Shown here: piece by piece, positions 13,401 through 26,359 of the stretch
Layout of the letters: each line of letters starts with the position of its first letter
Numbering within the stretch: position 1 is the first letter of the stretch
Origin: Macrotrachela quadricornifera
Taxonomy: Eukaryota > Rotifera > Eurotatoria > Philodinida > Philodinidae
Reading direction: 5' to 3'
DNA: 64,000 bases
Assembly: GCA_022393335.1 (NCBI GenBank)
Contig: JAJEKB010018150.1
Coordinates: 1-64,000 of the forward strand
Program-made: the position numbers and the translations under genes
Notes under the pieces: generated by a model
The model's input: the letters and a program-made list of their open reading frames with translations, nothing else
Databases searched by the model: none
Told to the model about the DNA's origin: nothing

Positions 13401-13669
13401 TCAACTTGCTATATTTTCTCTCTACATACTTCAACACTTCTCGAAAAGAATGTTGCTACTAGTATATAACAAAATCTAATCAGTAATAAAGGTGAGATAA
13501 AAAAAGAAAAACTTTTCAACACATTCGACATATATACTCTATTGAACAAAAAAAAAATATGCCAGATGGTACTTTTGACTTCTTTTTTTTTATTATTTTA
13601 CATATATTTTTGTTAATGATCTATTGATGATTGAGCAGCTGTTTAAAATTCTTTTAGATTTGAAAAAAA
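10419..13669. other. Long intergenic region with simple repeats
   Basis: No supported gene in 3.2 kb. It contains a (TA)n run at about 11,561-11,580, a (GA)n tract at 12,611-12,641, pyrimidine tracts at 13,235-13,262 and 13,315-13,332, and a GC-richer hairpin-capable patch at 13,092-13,155. The last few hundred bases precede the LRR gene and should contain its promoter; no TATA or initiator was confidently placed. Confidence 0.5.
12611..12641. repeat. (GA)n microsatellite
   Basis: About 15 GA units interrupted once by CGAG. On the minus strand it reads as a Ser-Leu repeat in an open frame, which is an artefact of the repeat. Confidence 0.9.
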
Positions 13670-16187
13670 ATGTATATTCAATTGTTCTTAATGACTTTTA
13701 TTCCTGTATATTATTGTCAAGTAGATTTTCAAACAATTTGTCAGGCTGGTATTCGACAAGATAATACAAAGTAAAGAAAAAAATTTTTTTTTTATTTTAT
13801 TTAATTATTTAATTATTATTTTTCTAATACTAGTTATATTCATTGTGGTCGTAAACAATTAACAAAAGTTCCAAATTTTTCTCGTATAACAAATACATTT
13901 TATGATGAACTTGTTTTAAATGATAATCAAATAACAGAAATTTCAAAAAATGCATTTCATGGTCTTCGTGTAAAACGTTTAAATTTATCTGGTAATAAAA
14001 TAAATTCTATTGATAAAGATGCATTTAATGAATTATCAAATTATCTTGAAGAATTAATTATTGAATTTAATTTAAATACTGAAATTCCATATGCAATTAA
14101 ATTAAATTTAATTAATTTACGTTCATTAAAATTAATAAATCTTAATATAACTATATTAAAAAATAATACATTTATTAAATATCGTAAATTAGAAGAATTA
14201 TCTATAATAAAATCTCATATAAAACAAATTGAATATAATACATTTAATTCATTAAATAATTTACGTTCATTACATCTTGATTATAATCAATTAAATGATT
14301 CAATATGGTTAATATTATCAAAAAATTTAATAAATTTAGAAATTTTAACATTAAGTCAAAATAATTTAAATAAATTAAAAGAAGAAAATATATTATTTAA
14401 AAATTTAAAATTTCTTGATTTATCATCAAATGGTATTGAAATAATAGAAAAAGATTTTTTTCAAAATTTTTATTCATTAGAAAAACTTTATTTACAAAAT
14501 AATGAATTAAATTCTTTACAATTAACATTTTTAACATTATTAAAATATTTAAAAGAATTAAATATTGATTTTAATCGTTTAACATTTATACCAGAAAATT
14601 TATTTCAATTTAATTTTAAACTTATCTATTTATCATTACAAGGAAATGATATAAATTATTTAATAAATAAATCATTTTATGGTTTAAAAAATTTATTATA
14701 TTTAAATTTAGCACGTAATCGTTTACAATTTCAATATAATCAAAAACCATTTCAATATTTATCATCATTAGAAATATTAAATTTAGATCGTAATATACAA
14801 TTAAATTTAACAAAAAATACTTTTTATGGTTTAGAATTAAAATTAATTGAATTATCATTACAAAATTGTAATTTAACATTATTTAATCAATTTAATAATC
14901 CATTAGATTTATTTCATAATCTTCAACGTATTAAATTATCATCAAATAATTTTAAAATTTTACCAGAAAATTTTTTAATTAATTCAAAAAATTCTTTAAT
15001 ATCAATTGATTTACAACGTAATCAATTAACAACAATACCAAATTTATTTGAAAAAAATTTTATATCAACTAAATTAACTGATATTGATCTTAGTTCAAAT
15101 TTAATATGTACATTAAATAAAAATTCATTATATAAATATAAAAATTTAAAAACTATTGGTCTTACTGGTAATCCATTACATTGTGATTGTAATTTAAAAT
15201 GGATTAAACAATGGTTAATAAAAAATTATGATTATGATTTAATTAAATTTCTTCAATGGACATGTGCTACACCATATCAACTTCAAGGTAAACAATTAAC
15301 AATTATTGATGAACAAGATATGATATGTACAAATACAAATCATTCACAATGTCAACCTATACAAAATTTAACAACAATTAATAAGTAAGAATTTATTTTT
15401 ATATCTATTTAATTATATATTTTTCTTTTTCATATTCTATAGATCAACTAGTACACCATTAACATCAATCAAAAGTACAAGTATATCATTTGATGAATTA
15501 ATAATAAATGATATATCATATAATCCAAATGGTATGTTAACAATAACATGGGAATGTATGTTAAAAATATTACCAAAATATTTTCATTTACAAATTTATG
15601 ATGAAAATAATCATCATGTTATATTTCAACGTTTAATTGATGGTGAACAACGTTCAATTGAAATAGATATAAAAGATTATTTAAAAGATTATACATCTAT
15701 TTATATTATTTGTCTTAATATTCGACATAATAAATATTGTCGAAATATTCAATTACAACAAATTAAATCATCATCACTTATTTTATCATCAAATAATAAA
15801 GAAAATAATCAACAGTCATTACAATATATATATCTACTTGGTGGAATATTTCTTGGAGCTATATGCGTTTGTATTATACTTATTATTGTTTGTTGTTGGC
15901 GTATACGTTATATATCAAGAGAAAAATTATCAAATTCTATTGAAAAATTACCAACAAATTCTTTATATCATCAACAACCACCACCACATTCATCTATATT
16001 TTATCGTCCATTAAATATAATAAGTTATCCACAACAACAACAACAAAGTTGTGATACAAGTGAATGTTCAATACATTCATCAACAGATACAAGTCAATTG
16101 GCAAGTGATTCTTATCATATATATCAACAAATCCCATCTGTATATAATTGTCAAATACATTCAACAAGGACACATATTCTAATATGA
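13670..16187 (+). CDS. Leucine-rich-repeat single-pass transmembrane protein
   Basis: Three exons, 13670-13770, 13834-15384 and 15443-16187, giving 798 residues. Residues 1-17 form a signal peptide (MYIQLFLMTFIPVYYCQ). An LRR N-terminal Cys segment follows (QTICQAG, IHCGRK), then about 15 LRRs with the LxxLxLxxN pattern. An LRRCT cap comes near residue 484 (NPLHCDCNLKWI, later Cys in WTCATP and MICTN). After a less conserved juxtamembrane region there is one transmembrane helix at about 679-703 (LLGGIFLGAICVCIILIIVC). The cytoplasmic tail is about 95 residues with short Gln, Pro and Ser runs and no TIR or kinase domain. The architecture resembles LRR adhesion/receptor proteins of animals; ligand and role are unknown. 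The 1.55-kb central exon has almost no Met codon, so ATG-seeking callers would miss it. Confidence 0.92.
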
Positions 16188-19100
16188 AAGAAAAAAAAAA
16201 AAGTTTAATTTATATCTATTTTTTGCTTGGGTGCAATAATTATTCGTTTCTTTTTTTTTTGCTTTGTTGAACAAGTCAATATGTATGTATGTGTGTGTTT
16301 TTATAGTAATAATAATAAAAGAATTCTTTGTCATGAAAAGAAAATGAATTATATACGGAAATCCTTTGACACATGCATCAATGTTTTCATATATTTTTCC
16401 AAGGTTATATATGTAATGTATTAAACAAAAGAATACATATCGTCTTATATTTCATGCTATAATGATTATAGTTGACTATCTCTTTTCTTTTCTAACATAT
16501 AATTATATTAAATTCATTTTAATATTATATCTAAAGATTACGTTAAGAAAATGGATAAATGACTATTAGCAAAAGCATTAAATGCCATTGACCTTTTTTT
16601 TCTAATATATATGTATATATATATGTGTATGTATATAGACATTGAGTGGAATGAAGCTTTAGGGCGATTTATCGTTGTCTGAAATTAACGATTTCCGTGC
16701 GCGCGTGTGCATACATGTGCGTGTTTGTCAATGTCTTGTTTTTGCTATTTCCTTTTTTTGTTCAATCTCCTCCTTCTTCTCGTTCGTTCGTTCAATATAC
16801 ATATATACGCCTCGATCACAATTAGAAACACATCTGTTGAATAAACAGGCGACGACAACTAAAAAACTTCGAACAATTTATATAAACATGCAAAGAATGA
16901 TAATAAGCAAGCTCAAGGCTATTTATGTATTTCTTTGTCTTTTTTTTTATTTTTGTTACAAATGTAACATTAATAGAGACAAATAATAAAGTATTAAAAT
17001 ATTTTAAAATGTTTAACAATATGTCTCTGTCGTTTATCACGTGTTTCATTTTTTTTTTGATAGAAAAATCAAAATTATTCTAAATGATCTCTGGTCTATT
17101 TCAATTTGATCAATACATATATTGATCGAATATTTGACAACAAAAATAAAATGAAAAAGAGATTAGAAAGATATAACTAAGCCATTTCATATGATCAAAC
17201 GAGATTTTCTTGTCTCGTCTATCATATAAGTGTGAGCAACTCATTAGTATTAGTATTTGTCTCTACTGCTGTTCAATCAAGTGACAAGAGACTATATTCT
17301 ATTGAAATACTTTTTGACAAGGAAGTAGATATTCAATGAATACTTATAGAATAACAAGGCAATTAAAATAGAAGAAAGACAAACACATCTCTCTTCCGAA
17401 TAGTGCACTTAAGGACATGTATAGACAATAACAGAACATATTCCCAATGTGAATAAAATATATATATAATTTTTTTATATTTTTTGTTTGATGTTATTCC
17501 AATTGAATTTACTAATATTGCCTTTGGTCAATCATTAACTAGTCATTTTGAAGGAAACAACAAAAAAAGAAATAGAAAGAAAAAGGAATTGATTGAATGA
17601 ATATATTTCTTGCACCTGAATAGAACAAAAAAATAAAATCGGCTCATCATTCGTTTGTTGTCCATATGTATGTCAAACGAGTTCAATGAGTAATGACGCG
17701 TATATTTAAATCTAAAATTGAAATAAGCCATTCTCTCTCTGTCATTTTGTTTTTCATATGTTTGTCATACTTGATTGAACATTTCATATTTAAAAATCTC
17801 ATCAAAATGAACTCAGTCAAATGACAATAAAAACTAATCGAGCAATATTTTTTTGCACGACTTCAATAGAAGAGATTTTTTTTAAATTTTTAATAACTAA
17901 TACATCCTTGTTATTAAAAGATTAAAAATAATCATTGGTATGATTGACAGATAAGCACACATCTTCTTTTCAATGAATCGATCAATCGATCGGGTAATAG
18001 AAAAATGATGCTTTTCTTATATGTCTGTCTATCTATCTAACTGTCTGTCTATCTGTCTGTTGTCATCAATTACATTTCCTATGGTGATCAATGAAGGATA
18101 TTGAATGCCTACTGTGTTTTAACAGACAAAAGTATGACAGTCGTGTTTTTACAGTCTTTTCCTCATTTACAATAAAAACAAATATGTTCAATATTCATCT
18201 TTACTTTCTTTCTTTTCTTTTTTTCACATGTCAATCGACTATTGTACTTCCAACTGAGATCAAATAATGTATATTATATATGTGTTTTAGCATTTTAAGA
18301 AAAATAAAAAATCTTTAACCATTTGTTATTGTTATGCTTTTCTCAAATCAAATATCAATTTCATTGGAATGAATAGCCTAAGGTGTATTGATATTATTAT
18401 TGTTATATGTATACATACATTTTTGGAATGTTTTCTATCAAGAGGATAAGAATGTATATGTGTTGATTTGTATGTATGAAGATTATTGTGTTATCAATTG
18501 TTTATTTAATAGAATAAATTTTATATTGAATTGCAATGGAATTTGATCGATAGATTCAAGTTAAAAGATCAAAGTTAAAATATAAAATAATTAAGACAAG
18601 ACATTAACAATAATAGTTTATTGATTAATATGTTGATAATGAAACTAGGTATTATGTTGTCAAAATGTTCATTTGTCATATTTATTGTAAAATTAATGAT
18701 AGGTTAATCTATGTGAAATATTTTCAAAGAAATTCGCTACTATAAAAGCGTTTAGAAATAATAAAATTGAATTCAATGATGAACATAAATTATTTTAAGA
18801 GTTTTTTTTTCTTAATAAAAAATAGAAGTTCTTGTATAATCAGAAATTAAATAGTACCAATTGTCAATACCGTTCCTTACTTATATTTCCGTCTAATATT
18901 TTTTTTATCTATAAGGAAATGACATGTTATTATGGTCAATATTTGTTACTTTCTCTGAATTAATAGCTATGTTGAATGACAACTGAAGAGGGCGTCACAT
19001 ACCGACACATTTAAAGTTTGTCGGAAAAGTGTTATCGTGTAAATATAAAGAATTTAACGGATTAGGTGTGATCAACACATTTCATATTTATCAAAGTGTA

Positions 19101-19704
19101 TAAAGACACATGTTTATCCTTAATTATAGTTTCAAAACAATATTAATTTCTAGTATATAACGTAATTCATTCAAATGAATTATTTAAAATATTGATAATT
19201 AACAGTATTTGCAACTTGGTTTTAGTATTTTTGTTTAGGTTGTTATGATACAGTTCCATTTAGAATACTAATTTTGTCTATCGTTTTATATAATTTTGAT
19301 CAGATTTACGTCGAATAATACAAACGTAGCTTTTTCATTAATATAAAAATGAGTCAAAATTTAATGATAAGGGTTATATTTCTCTTCAATCTCAAATTCA
19401 TTTTACAAGAAAGTGTAATCAATCATGTTTATGTAAGTTGAGTTTCATTTCAATACTTCTGAGAGTTTACTGAATTTTTTGAACAGAATGGAAAATAAAT
19501 AAAATAAAACTTCTATAATTCAATAGAATATGCTTGATATTTTATTCGATTATATTAAAATTAAAAATGATATAATCAAATTTTTCAATTATGAAATAAA
19601 CTCTTCAACTACGAAAGGTTTTGAATTACGTTAGTTATGATAAATTTTTTTTTATAAATGAAAAATTTTGCAAATGTAGATATTTATTTTTCTTCATAAT
19701 TATA
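16188..19704. other. Intergenic region, no gene seen
   Basis: 3.5 kb between the LRR gene and the 3' end of the Cys-loop receptor gene. Short open frames at 16,227-17,050 are low-complexity and not convincing. A TCTG/TCTA tetranucleotide repeat lies at about 18,022-18,062. Possible poly(A) signals for the LRR gene occur around 16,310-16,320. Nothing else was recognised. Confidence 0.45.
18022..18062. repeat. (TCTG/TCTA)n tetranucleotide microsatellite
   Basis: About ten alternating CTGT/CTAT-type units in 40 bp, imperfect. Confidence 0.85.
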
Positions 19705-22700
19705 TTATGTTCGAGCAGTTGGAATAAGTTCATGAACAGTTGTATTAGGATTTGAAAATCGTACAAGTTTTTGTGAATCATTTGAACCCAATTGAAATAT
19801 ATGAGGAGCCTATTTAAATAAATACAAAAAGACTTTTTTAAGTTAAAAAATAAAATAATTTACTTGAAAAAGTAATGCTAATGAACCAGATATTGTTACT
19901 GCTAAAAAAATAACAAATTGAAGACGATCAAGAACACTTGCAATAAATTTCCATTCATCACGTATTGATTCAATTAATGATTCATATGCACAATGTGAAG
20001 CTATATATCGAATATTATGAAGAGCTTGTATTAATTCTCGACGCATTTCTTGAATTTGTATTCGATTTTGATTTGATTGAATTGGAATAAGACGTTTTTC
20101 TTCATTAGTAAGAAGAAATTTTTGTTTTTCTTTTTGATGATGATGATGATGGTGATGATGTTTCACATGTGAATTTGGTTTTATAAGAATAGTTGATGTT
20201 CGACGTTTATTATTAATATAAGAAACGAATGAAGCATCTGATTCACTACGTATTTGATGATCCTTTAAAAAAATTCATAAAGATAGTATAATAACGGATT
20301 TTCGGATAGTATAGCAAATAAAACATTAAGATAAATCATCATAAACATTTGTTACACAAGAAATCAATAGTATGGTTATCAGGAATTTTTTGTGTAATGA
20401 ACAATTACTTTTATTATCTCGAATAAAACATGTTCAATAGCAATAACGTTCGAAACTGTAGGCAATAGTCTGATGGTTCTACCTCTGGCTGCACTACTGC
20501 AGTATATTTTTCAGATATATCGAATTTTATTTCGTATATATTTCAAATTAGGCAAATAATAAGATCTTGGTTGTTTTTTAGAAATGCGCCATGAAAGGCT
20601 CTCTACAAATTGTAATATCATATTCCTATGGACTTGTGATAATGTGTTTTTTGCACAATCAAAATGAGGAAACTACATCATAAAAAACTATTTCAAAGAC
20701 TTTTTATTTTTGTAGTAAGGAATTTTTTATACCACTTTTCACAAAGTATCTTTAAAAAAACCAAAGCTTTATCATTTATCTAGGTCGAGATATATGCGAA
20801 ATAAAATGTTGCAAATATTTTGACGCATCAAATACATTTGATTTATTGGCAATAAAAATAATGATTTTGTCATAATGAAATTCTAATCTTACAAAAAAAT
20901 CGTCAAATGAAAGAGAATTTCGTTTAAAAAAAATTACCTTATCTTTATTTTTTGATTTTGTTCTTTGACTTTTATTAAGTGTTTCATTCAATACATGAAT
21001 AGGATTTTGAAAAATAATCGATTTTTCAATATTATTCATTGTTGAAGATAATTCATATTCTTCACGTTTTTCTCGAAGTTTTGGTGATTCCATCCATAAT
21101 AAACGTGGAAGTATATGTAAAAAAATTCGTCGTAACCAAACAGGCATTGTATGAGTCATTGGTGTACGATAATAAAAATTTGTTATAATTACAGTATTCA
21201 CTGAAAAAAATTTAATTAAAAAAAAAAAAAAGATAATTTTTTTTTCTTACCAATAACAAGAACATTAAGTGTAAATGTAAAAAGTAAATATTTTGCTATT
21301 AATGGAACAACAGCTGATGTTGGTGGTAAAATTTTTGTAACAAGAAGTTGAAAAAGATTTAATGCTAAAAGTATTGACATAGATAATGTCATTTTTTCTC
21401 CAGCTGCTGTTGGTAAACAAAAAACAATACATATAAGAATACTCATAAGAGCTGTTGGAACAATTAAATTAACTGTATAATATAATGTTTTACGACTCAT
21501 TTTAATTAAAAATACAATTTCAATATAATCAGGTGATAAACTTGATGCATTTGAACGATAATGAACAAATTTACTTGGAATCTATAAAAAGAAAATCGAA
21601 GATTTTTGTTTTATTTTTATATGAGAAAAAAAAATTTTTTTTTTTGTCATACACTAATAACATCCCATGTACCACTTTCAAGATAATCATCTTTATATGG
21701 TTCATCACTAGTTACACTTATTGCTTGTTGTGGTAATAATTTTGTTAATTCATGTTTTTTATCGCGATCTTCAGAATAATGAGTAAATGTTACTTCTCGT
21801 GCATTATATGTCCATGATGCAAAACGCATTTCACATTCTTGAGTATCAAATGGAAAAAATTTTACATCAATACGACATGATGATTTATAAATTGCTGGTG
21901 GAACCCATTGAACATCGCCTGTATGCATAAGAACTACTTTAGATTTAAATGATACTTCATAATTTCCATCTAATAATTTAAATTATTAAATAGCAAAAAT
22001 AAAAAAAAATTTATTTCAAAATAAAAATTATTCATACCAGCATTATTGAATAAAACAACATCCTTAAAATAAATAAAAGATTTATTTTAAATAGAATATA
22101 TTAAATCATTGATTAATGAATAAATTCGAGCGTAAACAATCACTTCTCGGTAAGAGTAATTTTTTTTATTGAATTTTTTGTATTGCCCAGTTAAACGTGA
22201 GAGTCAGAGAAACGCATGTATTTGCAAAAAAATTCTTAAAACATGCAAAATCATGCAAGTTATATGAAATATTTTCACTTTTTGTATGTAAATACAAAAC
22301 ATCAATACACGTGTGGAGTTGCATTTTGTAAGTATATGATTGGAAATACAAAGTTCGAAATTTTTTAGTAGAACATGCGAGATTGCACATGAAAATGCTA
22401 AAGCATTATCTACATGTACTTGCAAAATAGTGAGATATTCTCGAAATCCTGTATGTTAATACAAAAGAGTTGTATTTATGAAAACTAATATTGAATCAAT
22501 TCTGAGTTGATATGCGAAGTTTTACTATTTTATATTGTACATGTCGCTCCTTGCAAGAATTTAGTTTTTCTATCAAAGCGTATTTATTTATTTTACATAA
22601 AAGTTGGCACGATATTCTTATAACTATATTATATTTACTTAAAAAATTTCTTGACCTATTTTGATTGATTAATTACAATGGTTAAATTCATTTTTTAAAA

Positions 22701-24078
22701 TTTAAAATCAATTGATTTCAAATTTGAAAAAATTAAAAATATCTGATTTCAGATATTTCATCCTTGAATTGATATTTTCAACAGCAGAGATTAAAAATTT
22801 GATGATACATTTTTTTTTATTTTTCTAATATTTTTGATTTAAGATTGATTCCGATCAGAAAAATTTAATTTTCCTTCTTAGTTAGATTTTATGCACATGT
22901 ATATATAGTAGTTATCGGATGATCATTATAAACTCAATTTTGATTATATTTCCTAATGTAAGTAAATAGTCGAATGATACAATAGCTCGTCTTATAAAAT
23001 AAAGTATGTTTCAATCTTGTCCCTGGAAAAAAAACTTGTATGTGGTCATATATGTTCACAACATGTACTTCATTTTTAGATCATTATAATATTGTCATGC
23101 ATGTCCTCGTAAGGAACAGTACAAAGCATGTAGATGCGCAAGTTTCCATGCATGCACTCGTGAATATAGTAAATTCTGTGACGCGTCCACACGCATGCTA
23201 TATCATAATGATACATGCATGTACATGTAACGATAATACTGCACTTACATACATTTTCCAGACTTTTACATTTGACTGGGTATTCTCAAGAAAATGACGT
23301 GAGTCTGCACAATTTCAGGCAGAACTCACTCATGCATTTACTTCAATATGTTAATAATCTACCTTATTCATATTTCTCTTATATCATATATTAGTTAAAT
23401 ACTTCTATTTCTTTTAATTATATACTATCATTTGTATTTTTCAAGATTAATATGAATTTTAAATCTGTCAATTTACCTTTTTTATAGTAACTAATTCAAT
23501 TTCTAGTAATAAATAAATATGATTTGCTGAGACAAAAAAATATATCTATAAGAATAAGACAAATAAATAACTTACCGGTGTCCAAACATTTGTAAAAGGA
23601 ACATTGATTTGATCGACACCACCTATAAAAAAAAAGAACTCATCCAATACTCTAAAATAAAAAAAATAATTTCTAACCATATCGATCCGGATTCCATCGT
23701 AATTGTGAATCATACCTAAAATAAAAATTCTATTATTTATTATCTTCCATTTTCTAATTTTAATTATATACCATTTCATATGTAACCATGTATTTGTTTT
23801 CATAATTTGTTCTTTTTCATAGACCTAAAAAAAATTTCACATATCAATTTTCGTTTTATTGAATTATTTACATGTATTAATTGTACTAATAAAAGACCAA
23901 ATGATACAACAACTGTTTCATTTGAATGTTGAGTTGGTCGCACAAGTGGATTGTAACCTTGTTCAGAAAATAAATAATGTATAAGACGATTTTCATCTTC
24001 GGATGATTGTACAATTCGAAAAAAAATCTTATTATTAAGAAATATATTAATAAACACAAGTACATATATAATCGACAT
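19705..24078 (-). CDS. Nicotinic-acetylcholine-receptor-like Cys-loop ion channel subunit
   Basis: Ten exons: 24078-23872, 23824-23772, 23715-23678, 23622-23576, 22062-22038, 21969-21653, 21581-21251, 21200-20938, 20262-19864 and 19809-19705; 594 residues in frame. A signal peptide begins MSIIYVLVFINIFL. The ligand-binding domain has QLRWNPDRYGGV, the VWTPDVVLFNNADG motif and a Cys loop with exactly 13 residues between Cys155 and Cys169 (FFPFDTQEC). M1 is about 266-286; M2 about 292-312 begins with GEK, typical of cation channels; M3 is about 321-342; M4 about 541-560. Loop C has no adjacent Cys pair, so this is a non-alpha-type subunit. The M3-M4 loop carries eight consecutive His (462-469). 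The 1.5-kb fourth intron holds an inverted-repeat element. The ATG at 24,078 was chosen because it directly precedes the signal peptide. Confidence 0.93.
22165..23300. repeat. Diverged inverted-repeat element inside a receptor intron
   Basis: Within the 23,575-22,063 intron, sequence at about 22,180-22,450 aligns imperfectly to the reverse complement of about 23,040-23,290. Outer anchors are CCCAGTTAAACGTGAGAGTC at 22,186 against the complement of the CATTTGACTGGGT region at about 23,265-23,280. Inner anchors are the CACGTGTGGA and TGTGGACGCG regions. Both arms are rich in CATG/TGCA motifs. The arms are clearly diverged, so this looks like an old MITE. Boundaries are approximate. Confidence 0.55.
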
Positions 24079-24896
24079 GAATTTAAACAAGTAACATTAC
24101 ACCATATGTATATCGATATAATTTGTCATGTGTGTCAGTATGACAAGAACTGATTAGATAATAATGTGTGTCAGCTGTCGTTATGACAACTAGAAAAAAA
24201 TAAATTGTTACAATGAATATAAAAACTCAGTTGAGTAATGAAATAGAACTTTGTCTCATTTTCTTAGGATTATTATTTAAATAATTAGCCTCGTTAAATA
24301 TATATATATTCATTGTATTTGCTGCTATTATCTGAGAATGTAAACCCATCATTTGTCTGTTCATGTTCATGAGTAGATAATCATTTCTTTCTTTTTTTTT
24401 CTTTCTCTGCTGGAAAGAAGAAGAAAAAAAAGAAGAATGATGATGACAAGAAAAAAAAATCAAATAAAAAAATCTTATGTCTATGTATGCTTCTTATTCG
24501 TCTATAATGATCAAGATCGATCTAAAAAGCATAACAACGAGATATATCAAAAATGTTCGAGAAAAGAAAAGATGTGCAAGAATTTCCTTTGAAGAACATA
24601 TAAAAAGTCAGATAATCAAATGAGAAAAGAGAAGAAGAAAAAAAAGAAAGATTGACAACAGCACGTCTTCATTTATGAAAGCGAAACAGACGATAGATAA
24701 TCAATTGAACCAAGTAGTTCCAATCGATAAGAGACTATTAGCATATAGCAAATAAGATTAACTCGAAGTTTATTTTTATTCTATGTTTAATTCTATCCAA
24801 TCAATCAGTTATATTCAGTCAAAAAATAATTTTCTAACAAGTAAAATCATATATTTAAGTTCTTTTTTTGTATTATTCTATTTAAATTAATAATAA
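24079..24896. other. Intergenic region upstream of the Cys-loop receptor
   Basis: About 0.8 kb of AT-rich DNA that should contain the receptor promoter (minus strand) and the 3' UTR of the small Cys-rich gene. A purine-rich tract lies at 24,410-24,460. No regulatory site could be placed. Confidence 0.4.
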
Positions 24897-25205
24897 TTAT
24901 TTTCTACAATAACAAACAGGTCCCCAATAATCATGTACACATAAACAATTTGTTTTATGACAACAATGATGTGGTTGACAATGATGTACACATCGAGAAA
25001 ATCTTTCTAATATAATATTATTTTTATTATTCGTAGTTTCATATAGTTTATTTTGTTCTTGTTGATTATTCATTAAAGTTCGAATGATATTTCGTTTATG
25101 ATTATGTAAGAATTTAGATTTAATCATAGAATCCTCCAATATATGATTATCAATATAACTGGATTTAGTTATAAATATAATGAATAATATAATGATAATA
25201 TTCAT
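24897..25205 (-). CDS. Small secreted cysteine-rich protein
   Basis: Single-exon frame of 102 residues. It begins with a strong signal peptide (MNIIIILFIIFITKSS), then has an Asn/Lys-rich linker of about 55 residues and a compact C-terminal module with eight Cys in 28 residues. The Cys spacing is C-x3-C-x4-CC-x4-C-x-C-x8-C-x-C, ending CYCRK. A central CC pair and clustered C-terminal Cys are usual in disulphide-rich secreted peptides, but I do not recognise the family and assign no activity. It is the first of three minus-strand genes in a row. Alternatives are a fragment of a larger EGF-like protein or a chance frame; the signal peptide together with the Cys module argues against chance. Confidence 0.65.
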   Translation of the reverse strand: MNIIIILFIIFITKSSYIDNHILEDSMIKSKFLHNHKRNIIRTLMNNQQEQNKLYETTNNKNNIILERFSRCVHHCQPHHCCHKTNCLCVHDYWGPVCYCRK

Positions 25206-25469
25206 TTTTGCTTTTTAATTGTTTTGTTAATTTTGATAAGATATTTGTTTGCGTTACTATGTATATTTGATTTTTGTTTTGTTACATTCTATACTAATTT
25301 TATTAGTCTCAATTAAAATACAGGATAAAGAAAAAGATTATTTATTGAAAAGTAATGGAAAATTTAGTAATGTTTATTGTATTAAAAAAAGTGAATAGAT
25401 AAATTTAAAGCAGAAAAGAAAAGCATTAGTTTAGGATTTTGATAATGAATAAAGAGAGAAAAAAAATAG

Positions 25470-26359
25470 TTAATCAACGAATAATGGTTGTGAATAAGGT
25501 TTGTTTAAACGTTGTTCACGACGTTGTAAATTATCATATTCGGGAAATGGAGTACGTGCAGGTGCTACACGTGGTGATGTTTTAGCAATGACTGGTTGTG
25601 TATAATAATTTTCTTTTACTGCATCATAATCATTCGTTTGTTCAATTGTTAGTTGAGGTTGATAGTCATAACAGCCAGGAAGATGACCATTTTCGTCAAT
25701 AATTTTCTCTTTAACAGCTTCAATATCATATTCATCCATATTAATATGAGCTGGGCCTGTTCCTGGATCACGTGTAATCCACTTTGTTTTTGCATCAGGT
25801 AATATGCCTAGTTTATTCATTCGTTGACAATGAGGACAATGAGTACAACGAGGAACTCCTCCATGTGATGATACTGAACTACGTCCGTGTGAATGTTTAT
25901 GAGTTGCAGATGATGAAGTTGAACTTCTTGAGGGCCGATGGTTTACTGGCGGAGGAGCGAAAGATGACGGTCGTGTTGTTGGAGGTGATTTGGATTTAAT
26001 ACCTTGATTATCAGTAGGTGATAATCGTAAATTTCCATTTTCTTCAAAAGTATTTGTATCCAATTCATGCACTAAAATACATATAAATATTTATTAATTA
26101 GATACGAACTTCATTCTAGCTTATTGTACATACATGGACTAGCAGGTCGACTACCAATGGGTATGTTCGTATCGCCTCCATGGTTCGATATTGTACTAGG
26201 TCTTGGACTTGCCAGTTTGTTAGCTGATGATCGTCTTGATGTATCATCTAGGACCTGTTGTTCGAATTGGTTTTCATTTGTCAATTCTTGTACAGGTGAA
26301 ATTGTTGGCGCTCTTGATTTGTCTTTTTTTTGTTTTTTCTTACTTCCACCGCTACCCAT
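25470..26359 (-). CDS. Predicted N-myristoylated basic/Ser-rich protein, function unknown
   Basis: Two exons, 26359-26134 and 26071-25470, joining in frame to 275 residues. The start MGSGGSKKKQKKDK fits the N-myristoylation consensus (Gly2, Ser6) followed by a Lys cluster that would strengthen membrane binding. Residues about 20-140 are Ser/Pro-rich and probably disordered. A CTHCPHCQ motif near residue 150 could bind metal. The C-terminal third (TKWITRDPGTGPAHINMDEY, then PEYDNLQRREQRLNKPYSQP) is less repetitive and looks conserved, with several Tyr in acidic context. I do not recognise the family. A role at the inner face of the plasma membrane is inferred only from the N-terminus. Confidence 0.8.

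Noticed and set aside
14622..14879. 85-codon minus-strand frame
   Set aside because: Antisense shadow of the LRR coding exon.
16227..17049. Several overlapping frames rich in Phe, Ile and Tyr
   Set aside because: Low-complexity translation of T-rich intergenic DNA; frames overlap on both strands with no motif.
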